From: Pholiota molesta
Lineage: Eukaryota > Basidiomycota > Agaricomycetes > Agaricales > Strophariaceae
Direction: 5' to 3'
Length of the DNA: 64,000 nt
Assembly: GCA_014925825.1 (NCBI GenBank)
Contig: JACGCK010000154.1
Location: forward strand, 44,852 to 108,851
Under the pieces are notes generated by a model. That model was not told the DNA's origin. It saw nothing but the letters and a program-made list of their open reading frames with translations, and made no database searches. Below, piece after piece: positions 55,205 through 64,000 of this stretch (positions are counted from its first letter, which is position 1; the number at the start of each line of letters is the position of its first letter). A program made the translations under genes and the position numbers.

Positions 55205-56079
55205 GATCTGCCTTGAACTCCTACCTGGAGTTTCTTCGCCTGCATAACATTCCTCTGGAACCTACGAAAGACACCCTCTCCCTGTACACGGTCTGGATGT
55301 GCCATCACATCCAGCCGGATTCTGTTGACTCCTACCTCTCTGGCATTTGCCAGCAACTCGAGCCCTTCTTCCTGACATCCGCGCGAATCGCAAGTCCGAG
55401 TTGGTCGCACGGACACTGCAGGGGTGCATGCGCCTTCGAAATTCACCCACCGTGCGGAAACGCGCACTCACGCTGGATGACCTGGAGCTTGTGGTCCATC
55501 ACTACGAAGACTCACCGCATCTCGACGACAAGCTGTTCGTCGCCATGCTCTTGACGGGATTTTTGGCCTACTGCGCCTTGGTGAGATGGCCTTCCCAGAT
55601 GACCGCACCCTCAGGAACTGGCGAAAGGTCACCCGGCGCACCTCTGTTAACATTTCGGCCGACCTCTACTCCTTCATGCTACCCGCCCACAAAGCGGATC
55701 CTTTCTTCGAAGGAAATCGCATCGTTATTCGTGCGCGTCAGGTTCGCCTCAACCCGCTCGTTCACTTTCGCACGTACTTGCGGGCACGCGACGCCGCCTT
55801 TCCCTTGGCGTCTCCCTTGTGGCTGACAGCAGCTGGTACCATCCCACGCGCTCCTTCTTCATCAGTCGCTTGCGCCGCCACTTCACCAACGATATTGCCG
55901 GTCACTCAATGCGGGCAGGCGGCGCCACTTCTCTGGCCGAAAACGGTACTCCACCTTCCATAATCCAGGCCATGGGACGATGGGCCGGAGATAGCTTCCA
56001 GTTGTATATTCGCAAAAATCCTGTGTTAGTCCAAGCATTGCTATTCGCTCGGACGGCCGGAGATTCCGCCAGGCAGTGA
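55205..56079 (+). pseudogene. DIRS tyrosine recombinase fragment, frameshifted
   Basis: Starts at GSALNSYLEFLRLHNIPLEP, lacking about 45 N-terminal residues found in the left copy, and ends at TGA 56079. The catalytic C-terminus is intact in sequence: GHSMRAGGATSLAENG, GRWAGDSFQLYIRKNP. Frames change near 55372, 55580 and 55823. Truncation makes it inactive whatever the cause of the frame changes. Confidence 0.85.
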
Positions 56080-56342
56080 GCTGTGATTCCTCGCCTTCGT
56101 CTTGAGTTTTCTCTGTATACTTTTCCTCTTCTTTAACCCCACTCCGTTCTTCTTTTTAATCTCTTTGTATGATTGTCCTTCCTAATCCTGATCTCCTTTC
56201 ATTTGCTGCAACCCAACTCCGTCCATTTTTTCCCTTCTCCTTCTCTTCCCTTTTGTTCTGCTTATTGTTTCTTTCCTTCCGCTCCTCACATCGCAGCTGA
56301 GCTGCTCATCACAAAAAAAAAAAAAAAAAAAAGGTCATTTTA

Positions 56343-56465
56343 GCTGTACCTCGTCGTCTTTCACAATAAATCCTCATGTTTTTCGGGCGCCCGGCTGGCC
56401 ACCAGCCGCCGAGCGCCTAAACCCGCTACATTCCGCAATGCGTGATCCATGCCTCGTAAACATTG
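56343..56465 (+). repeat. DIRS right copy, split direct repeat B1
   Basis: About 123 bp starting GCTGTACCTCGTCGTC, repeated almost exactly at 56743-56865. Confidence 0.82.
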
Positions 56466-56742
56466 TCGAGCTTAAGTCTGAACTTACCCAAGTCCAATGT
56501 GAACGTCTTAGGCCTCTGGTACGCACTGACACTATCCCTGTCACGTGCCTGTGAGCAGTGAGAGAATCGCGGCCGTTCTGCCCAGAAGGCGAACCGTGCG
56601 CCGGGTCATCGATATTCCCTTGAGACTGTAAATTTTACCAAAGGGGAGCTACGCTCCTCAGACTCTTCCTCTTCACTACTCGCAGTACCAGAGGCCTCTT
56701 TGCATTTACCCACCCACCTCTTCCCCGTTTGTTTTGCTTAGC

Positions 56743-56865
56743 GCTGTACCTCGTCGTCTTTCACAATAAATCCTCATGTTTTTCGGCGCCCGGCTGGCCA
56801 CCAGCCGCCGAGCGCCTAAACCCGCTACATTCCGCAATGCGTGATCCATGCCTCGTAAACATTGG
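56743..56865 (+). repeat. DIRS right copy, split direct repeat B2
   Basis: Second copy of B1, ending CTCGTAAACATTGG. It marks the 3' end of the fragment and the return to unique sequence. Confidence 0.82.
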
Positions 56866-58740
56866 ATGAGTACGGGTTCGATTGGTATTTCTCGATTTCC
56901 CCTTAAGGATATTCGGCAATCACGGCCGTCCCGTGATGAATATAAAATAACCCCATCATCCTCATCCCGCCATGGCCGTTATATCTCTCCGAGAGACCGG
57001 TTGGCCCGTCTGAAGGCGGCCAACCCCAGCAGCCGACGTTCTGAGTTTGAACATAGCAGCGATCCAGCGGTATGGAGTCTGTGGAGGTGCCCCCGCCCAA
57101 AAGCTCAAGAAATACAATATGTTCTGTAGCACATGGTTTTTCAAAATATATTCCAGATAATTAACGAGCAGTGGCTGGCGTCGCTGAAGGTATAAGTTCT
57201 CTTCACATTTTGCCGGCATGTACGTGCCATGATTTTATTAGCACTGCTTTTTCCAATGGGTACATTTTCCAAACATTTTCAAGCTTGAGGAGGTATACTA
57301 GAAAAAAAATTCCAATGACAACAACAATGCAGATCTGATGAATACTCTATTTATTGTGGAATCTTAGAGGTAGAGCCATCCATAGCGCAAACTGTAGGCC
57401 ATAAGATTATGTATTTGGGCTACTACCAAGGGACCAGGTGCGTTGGTGCCGAACTCGGGAGACTCGATGGCTTAGCGGCCAAGATAATCTACATACCATA
57501 GGCAGGCCGGAGACGGGCGGTGTCATCCCTAGATGCGGCCGTAAAATGGACCGTGTTCCACTATCTAATCATATATACTCTATCTAATCATGTATACACT
57601 GATGGGAAAGGGCAGGATCACTACGCGAGTCTAAGCGACGTAAGCGAGAAATACCAATCGAACGATACCTCCTGATAAAATGGGTCCTTTGCGCCAGCCG
57701 GTCTACGCCGACGCTGAGTTAGGCGCTGGTTGTTTTTAGCACACGGTTGCTGACATCTTTCCCCCGAGTCCATCGCGTTCGCGCGGAATGCGATGCTTTG
57801 CTTCGCTGTGTATACTGATTGCGGATGTCTATCTCATCTATCTATCTATCTTAGTTTTTGTTGACTTGCGATGAACAATCGATGAGCCTTCTGATGGCCT
57901 CCGAAGAAAATACACTTCAAACAAGATGCGCCGCCCATTTCGCGTCTTCGTTGTTGGTGAAACTTGTTGATCATGACGAGATCCGAAAAAAAATGCCACC
58001 ACATCTTATATATCAGGCCATCAAACGTAAGCCGCAGCGCACATGCCATTCGAAAATTTGGGCGCCAAAAAATTTTCCTTCAGCGTGATATATGAACCAG
58101 AGTCGCAGTAGTTTTCATCCGTGGTGTTCAACTTGCACTCCATGGAACCCCAATTGACTTGTAGCATGCATACATGGGGCATACCCGGTGGAGCCCCCAT
58201 CCCAAGTACCTGCACTTGCCTGCAGTATACCAGCACGTCCGAGGCTGAGCGCGCTTTGCATATCCTGCTTACCCAGCAATGGCACCGAGGGCCGAGCGTG
58301 TACGTTTCCCAGACGTTTCCCCACTCAACACACACCATGAGGCGGCGCATCAAAACGTCAAAACCTGACGTCCAATCTTCCCATGTGCGCCTCCAAACCA
58401 GGTTCTCTTTCCCAACAGTACGCTTCTTGCGCGCGCGCGGATGCGGGACCGCGCATCAACGACTGACATCGCTCCGGCCGGCCAGGGATTGAAGAAAAAA
58501 ATAGATTTTGCGAAAAAAGCGAAAAAGACTATATGATCCGAAGTAAACATGTATAGAGCTAGGGTATTTACAGTACCTGGATATGCACACGCCACGAAAT
58601 TAGGACATACGTGATAAGTAGCATGATGCGTGAAGAGGGTGGAAGAGCATGGTAAACGAAACTGTGACGGACAGAGTAATGGCCAAGTAATGGCCCAAGA
58701 AAGGCGGAGAACGAACGTCCAAGTCTAAGTATAAACCAAC
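56866..58740. other. Long intergenic region, no firm gene
   Basis: Nothing I can assign. It contains a short CTAT microsatellite (about 57835-57851). Opposed open frames lie at 58021-58595, where a minus-strand segment reads NWGSMECKLNTTDENYCDSG, but no splice structure or family is evident. The last 150 bases are 3' flank of VPS1. Confidence 0.4.
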
Positions 58741-61506
58741 TTAGACACCAGAGACGATCCTAGATAACAAAAACCGCGTCAGCATCACATCACACACAGG
58801 ACACAAATATACGCCTGCCATCCCATAGCAAAGCCAGGCATATAAAAAAAAAGAAAGACGTACTCTTCCGCCTTGTTCAGGGCCGCCACCATAGTCTGCA
58901 GTTCCTTCCTCCGGGACACGACAAACTCGCTCTCCTTCAACAGCTCGTCGAGCACGTCGGCCTTGTACAGCTCCTGCAGCAGCTCCTGCTGCAAGTTCTC
59001 CTTCGAGAAGTTGACGAGCGTCAGCGAGATCGCCTTGGGCACCATGTCGATCATCTCGCGCTTCACGATGTTGAAGTACGAATGGATGAGCAGCTCTGAT
59101 GACGAAACAAACAACAAGATTGGCGAATTAAAAACTTGGTTCACGCATGAAGATGGAATTACGCACTGATAACTTCCGTCTCCATCGTTTCTCTCTCGTT
59201 GAGCGCGCTCTGCGGGCGGATGTTAGTGGGAGGCGCTTCCATCGCCGCAGCGCCCTTCTTCTTGGGCCCGTCTTCGGCGCGAAGAACGACCCAAAGAAAC
59301 CAGCATCTTGCTTCGCGTCGACGTCCAGGTCCTTGTTGTTGTTGACAGCCGACCGCGGGTTCTTGGGATCAACTGCGGGTGTAGGCGCTTTGTTCGCATT
59401 CAGTCGTTCAGTCACGATCGCGGTCGCCTGTGCGTCGTGGTCATATTGAGTCAGGGAATTAATGTGCTACGACCCCAATATGTAACGTACCTTATGTCCG
59501 CCAATGAAATCAGGATGGCTTGTGTTCACGTAACAAGCTTGCATACTAAAGAACACGTATTAGCATGACACATTTGAGAACTCAACATATACGTACGCAA
59601 CCATATCTTGGACCAACTTCAACGTGGGGTCATTGCATTCTTGAAGAAGTTGACGACGACAGAGTTGAAGCGTTCTCGTAGGGCAGGGTATCGCCGGAAT
59701 GCTTGCTATAGAAAGATGAGTCGCATGCATAGAGACCCAAAAGATGCAGATACGTACCACTTTGGCGAGGAGTTGACCAAGAATCCGGATGAGCTCATCA
59801 TACACCAATGACAGCACTTGACACTTGGGTCTTCCAGACGCTTAATCTGCTGCTTCACGATAACTCGAAAGCCGCTGTGCCAACGAAGAGCGCTGGCGTA
59901 GAACCCTGAGGTAAAGATATTAGAATTGTACAAACCTTTGAACGCGCCGCGGGTTCATCGGAAAACTCACGGAAGAGTTGTACAACATGATTCGAATATC
60001 ACCATCCTTGACTTGATCGAAAGGATCAATGGTTTTGACTCCATTATTGAATAGCTCGTGGAAAACGAATGAAATCCTGGCTCCTCCAGAAAGTTCGTTC
60101 AGAGAAAGGTCGTTGTTGTTACCGTCAATGGTGTTTCGGAATTCAGAGGTGAATTCACTGATGACTGAAATAACGATGCTGGAAGAGTTGACGTCACCCA
60201 AGCCTCCCCGAGAGCAAGCAATTCAGCGTTGTACTGGGCGAGATTCTTCGAAATGCGGGCTTTGATGTCAGGTAGCGTTGCACGGATGTGGTGCATAAGG
60301 ATCTAGATGAAAGTTCAATTTCAGATGATGAATAAGTAAAAGAAGGTATTCACCATGTTGAGTTTCCTGGCCAGGAATGGGGTACCACAGAAGGTGGCTT
60401 TGCTCCTATATGAAGGATGGTTCTCGAAGAACTCGCGTTCGTTATCAAGCGCAGAGCTGATGGGCTTGTTCTGCTCTATGTCTCGTTGGCCTCTGTTGAC
60501 AACTGGAACATATCCAAGTCGTAGAGGAATAATTCGTCCAGCCAGAATGTCGACGACATCTGTTCCCTTATCCCTATTTCCAACAGCGTTTAGTATAAGA
60601 ACCAAAGTAGAGCCAAGCACACCGATATGAATACGTACATGAGATCGACTTTCGTTAGAACACCAATTGTCCTTGTGCCCTCTGGATCCACTTCACGGGC
60701 CATCTTCAACCCGTCCGAATTTGCCAGATCCGTGTTGGCCGCTGTGACAGCAAGGATGATACAGGCCGGCTTCGAGATATACTTGACTAACATGTCCCGG
60801 ATCTGTTTCTCGATATCGCGGGGTTGGTCTCCGACAGGAACTTTGGTCAGCCCAGGAAGATCGACAAGGGTCAGCGTAAGAACGTTGGAGAGTATATGCG
60901 GAGGTTGATAGGTTGTGGCGAGATGCCTGCGTTCTTGCCCGTCTTGGCCTCTGTATCCCGCACGATTTCATCACGGATTTTGTGGAAGTCGTAGAATTTC
61001 TCTCCGGGAAGATGCAGGAACTCGCCCCACTCATCTGCGTTGGCGGCTTTGTCGGTCGTTTTGTCTACCCCATTGGCTGATAGTGGGAGTGTTAATATGA
61101 GGATGATAATGACTCTAGATTTGCTTACTACCGGTGTTTCCAGCGCTTCTATTGATAAGTTGGAGAACCTATATGGTTATCAGTAAAAGCTCTCTGTGCA
61201 GTATATATATCATACCAATGGACGCCGCGTCACGATACCAGTACCACGAGGCAGGAAATCTCGACCGACGATGTTCTGTGAACAAAGTCGTACAATCCGT
61301 CAGGACATTCATAGCCAATCTTCAAGCAGAAACGCACCTCTAGCACACTACTCTTCCACTGCTCTGACTGCCCAATACACAGATTTGGGGCAAATCTATA
61401 CCTGCCTGCCCCCTGGACCCGACCCAAGCGATGTAAAGACATCCTGAAGCTTGTTGATAACACCGACGATCTCTGTGCCGAGGCCGGCTGAACTTGTGGT
61501 AGCCAT
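58741..61506 (-). CDS. VPS1: Dynamin-like GTPase Vps1
   Basis: Large dynamin-family GTPase for vacuolar/endosomal and peroxisomal membrane fission. ATG 61506 begins [20 protein letters not shown]. GTPase motifs: P-loop GSQSSGKSSVLE, switch region [17 protein letters not shown]3 [20 protein letters not shown] and G4 GVLTKVDLM. The middle/stalk follows ([36 protein letters not shown]), then a disordered insert replacing a PH domain ([14 protein letters not shown] segment near 59270). The C-terminal GED has [20 protein letters not shown]. The last intron (gtacgt..ctag) gives the ending AEEIVSGV and TAA at 58741-58743. About 15 short introns. A single extra base near 61400 (between GPGGR and [10 protein letters not shown]) breaks the frame and is probably a sequence error in this conserved gene. 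Confidence 0.93.
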
Positions 61507-62557
61507 GTTCTAGTTGTTCGTGAAAGAAATGAGAGGAAAGTGCAGGACGGTGCCAGTGGTATTAAAGGAAGGAAATGCGGCAGAGGGGTCGCGGCGCAGT
61601 GCAGCTGTGTACTGCGGACGCCCGAGCCAAACAACCGATAATCAAGCCACATTGACTCGCCTCCACTGCGCACCCCGTCTCCCTTGCGCTATTCAATACA
61701 CATCTTTTGTCAACCCATCCTCTTCACCTGATCCATTTCTTGACCCACAACTGTTGTAGACTTCCGCAAATTGACGTGGCCAGGACGTGGCTACTTGAAA
61801 TCCGTGATAAGTATTCGGACTGCGGAGACCGTTTATGTCACTTGCAGACGCTCCTACCGTACAAAGTCCATGCGACAGGAGCAATGGATCTAATGAAATT
61901 TTGATCCCTCTTTTATTCTTGTTCATATAGCCAATGACGACTCCCTCTTCGGCGAACGCTTCACCTTCTATTTGTCAAAAACGTATCTTGCGGTACTCGC
62001 TTGGTACTCGCTTTCGTGCCAGCGAGGAACTATGTATGATCTTTCATTTCCTTGGAAAGTGTGCCCTAGCACCCTCCCAGCACCTACAGAACCTCCCTTC
62101 AGCAATACCTCAACCTTCTTTCCCAAACTCCGATTCTCGAAAGGACGTCATCCCATCACCGTCACATGGTGAATCCAATATGAAGCTTCAAGTGCCACGG
62201 CAAATGGGCCGGGCAAATAAAAAATTGAAGCTGCAGCTGAGCTGCCAAAGAGCTGCAGAAGAAGACAAATTCCGAGCCCTGTGACATCCATCATATATGC
62301 ACCACCATATGTAAGCCCGCAACTCGTGCCCCGTCCTCGCGCCCTCTCTATATGTTCCCCTCCAAGTCGGCCAACTTTCCGCATCCTCTGGATATATAAC
62401 ACCAGATACCATCTAGCCCGCAGGCCGCGGTCGGTCCGGCGAATTCCTCCACCTCTTATAAAAAGTCCAGGAACCGCGCACCTTCCGCCGAACGCGCACC
62501 CTCAACCCCCTCTCTTCCAGAGGTAGCTCGTACGCTGACCAGACACACCCAACCACG
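61507..62557. other. Divergent intergenic region
   Basis: Lies between VPS1 (-) and the GH88-type gene (+), so it contains both promoters. A 116-codon plus frame at 61934-62284 lacks protein-like features or splice support and was not called. Confidence 0.45.
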
Positions 62558-64000
62558 ATGCCGCGCACCCTCCGCTTCGCCGCGCTCCTCCTCTCCCTAA
62601 AGCTGTCCGCGCTGGCCTTCGCAGCGTCCGCCCCGGCCGAGCTCTTCTCTCCCTTGGTGCCCGCCAAAGTCGCCGCCGCCTTCGGGCCCTCCCCACCCCA
62701 ATCCAATACCCGCAATACACCGACACCACCGCAGGAAAATGGCTGTTCTTCTCTCCGGATACATGGACGTCGGGCTTCTTCCCGTCACCGGATACGCGCT
62801 GAACACGCGGAAGACGCTGTGCGGCGCGACGTCTGCGAACGGGCTGGGGCAAGCGGATTGGCTGGACCTCGGACGGGCCGCGAGCAACGGCCTGCTGGAC
62901 CTGGATGCGAACCATGGCATCGGGCACGATGTGGGGTTCATTAGCTTCCCGTTCGTGGAAGAGCTGCTGGTGTGCGTAACGTTCGGAGGTTTAGATGACA
63001 TTCTCGTTTACGGTTTATTATTAGAAACCCCACGAACCAGACCGCGATCGACGCGATCAACCGTTTTGCGACGATGCTCGCGGCGCGCTTCAATCCAGTC
63101 GTTGGCTGCACCAGAAGCTGGGACACGACTGATCCTACAGATTTTCAGGTATGCTGGTGGTGAAGGCATTAAACTTGTCGCCTGCTGACGAGCTGCAGGT
63201 CATCATCGACAACATGATGAATCTCGAAGTCCTTTTCCAATCCGCCGATCTAACTGGCAATGCGACACTCCGAAACATCGCAACTACCCATGCAGATACC
63301 ACGATGAAGAACCACATCCGGACGGATGGTCAGTCTGGAACTGCCTTCTATGAGCATCTATTCTGGGATCGCTAATTTTGAATAACATTAACTTCTTTAC
63401 AGGGTCCACATGGCATGTCGTTGAATACAATTCCACCACGGGTGTCGTCATCAGGAAAAGGACAGCCCAAGGATATGCTGACAACAGCACCTGGTCGCGA
63501 GGACAGGCGTGGGGCATCTATGGATTTGCAAACAGTATGTCTATCTCTCTGATAGATTTTCAATGGGCAACAACAAATCATTCGTCTGCAGTGTACAAAC
63601 GGACAAACAACACGAACTATCTGGCTACTTCACGCAGACTAGCGACGTATTTCCTGGCCAACCTGCCATCGGATGGCATCGTACCTTGGTCAGCCTTCTT
63701 TCTTTCTGTCAGACGCTCGCAACTTTCACTTACTGGCGCAAACATCCACAGGGACTTCAACGCCCCTCTGACGCCCCCGCCGCGTCCCGCGACTCGTCCG
63801 CCGCCACCATCGCCGCCAACGGGCTGTTGCTGCTCGCACAGCAGGAAACCACAGCCGCCGCGAGGCAGATGTGGACGAACAGTGCGCTCCAGATCCTGAG
63901 CAACATCACGACGCTTGCGTGGAGACCCTCCTGGCAGAGCCTGCTGTCGAACGGGACCGTCAACGAGCCGGTGGGTAATCTGCTGACGGGTATTGTCTAT
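62558..64000 (+). CDS. Glycoside hydrolase family 88-type unsaturated glucuronyl hydrolase, 3' end beyond window
   Basis: The N-terminus is a signal peptide (MPRTLRFAALLLSLKLSAL.. AFAASA), implying secretion. The mature part shows QYTDTTAGKWLFFSPDTWTS, YALNTRKTLCGATSANGLG, NHGIGHDVGFISFPFVEELL, FQVIIDNMMNLEVLFQSAD, HADTTMKNHIRTDG, and AQGYADNSTWSRGQAWGIYG with the DxTWSRGQAW signature of GH88/GH105-like enzymes. These hydrolyse unsaturated uronic-acid oligosaccharides left by polysaccharide lyases. Introns near 62969-63022, 63147-63199, 63328-63402, 63534-63591 and 63688-63750 keep frame. Frame breaks near 62690 (C-run), 62772 and 63790 each need one base, so it is a recent pseudogene or, more likely, contains sequence errors. 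Confidence 0.8.

Larger units (their letters stand above)
55205..56865 (+). mobile_element. DIRS-order retrotransposon fragment, 3' part, plus orientation
   Basis: Second copy of the same family as 37797-41843, but in opposite orientation. It begins abruptly inside the recombinase gene next to the KDZ inverted repeat and runs through the recombinase C-terminus, an A-tract (about 56312-56332), B1 (56343-56465), A2 (56466-56742) and B2 (56743-56865). A2 and B sequences are clearly homologous to the left copy but diverged, so the two come from different elements. Confidence 0.82.

Noticed and set aside
56866..57500. Possible tRNA-like segment (GGTTCGA-type motif near 56875)
   Set aside because: No matching acceptor stem, D arm or anticodon arm can be folded around it.
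58021..58595. Opposed frames of 80-123 codons downstream of VPS1
   Set aside because: Both strands are open over the same bases; the minus reading has some protein-like stretches but no continuous gene could be built.
61934..62284. 116-codon plus frame between VPS1 and the GH88 gene
   Set aside because: No domain, signal peptide or splice support; lies in a divergent promoter region.

Overview
The window is nuclear DNA of a filamentous fungus, most likely a mushroom-forming basidiomycete (Agaricomycetes). The signs are very short GT..AG introns (about 50-60 bp) in nearly every gene, basidiomycete-type F-box-like genes, HET and NACHT-ankyrin incompatibility-type genes, and KDZ, PIF/Harbinger and tyrosine-recombinase mobile elements. 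Exon boundaries were read by eye from splice signals and frame continuity.

Layout. 1-15951 is mostly single genes: separase (85-7730, +), a DEDDy-type 3'-5' exonuclease (8465-9279, +), an amidase-signature enzyme (9359-11678, -), a low-complexity Ser/Arg/Ala/Pro protein (12142-14037, +) and an F-box-like protein (14571-15951, +). 16546-26701 holds a HET-domain gene (-), a second F-box-like gene (+), a short-chain dehydrogenase (+) and two poorly resolved intron-rich genes. 26900-37473 (-) is one STAND gene (C2-like N-terminus, NACHT, about 21 ankyrin repeats). Its last intron has been inflated to about 5.4 kb by three nested transposons: an unclassified TIR element, a PIF/Harbinger element inside it, and a hAT-like element with an 8-bp target duplication inside an intron of the Harbinger SANT-like gene.

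37797-56865 is a 19-kb mobile block. A 13.4-kb KDZ-type DNA transposon (41844-55204) has inverted repeats of about 1.3-1.5 kb built from tandem modules. It carries a KDZ transposase and four other genes, one with a viroplasmin/RNase H1 N-terminus-like domain. Fragments of two DIRS-order (Ngaro/PAT-like) retrotransposons flank it, in opposite orientations, both pointing outward. 58741-61506 (-) is the dynamin-like GTPase Vps1. 62558 to the window end (+) is a GH88-type unsaturated glucuronyl hydrolase, cut off by the window edge.

Caveat on frame breaks. Many genes, including separase and Vps1 (both expected to be essential or highly conserved), contain single-base breaks, often in homopolymers. 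I read most of these as probable consensus indel errors and do not treat them alone as proof of pseudogenes. Housekeeping genes (cell-cycle protease, membrane-fission GTPase, hydrolases) frame a self/non-self-type segment (HET, STAND) and a transposon sink. No RNA gene or CRISPR array was recognised.
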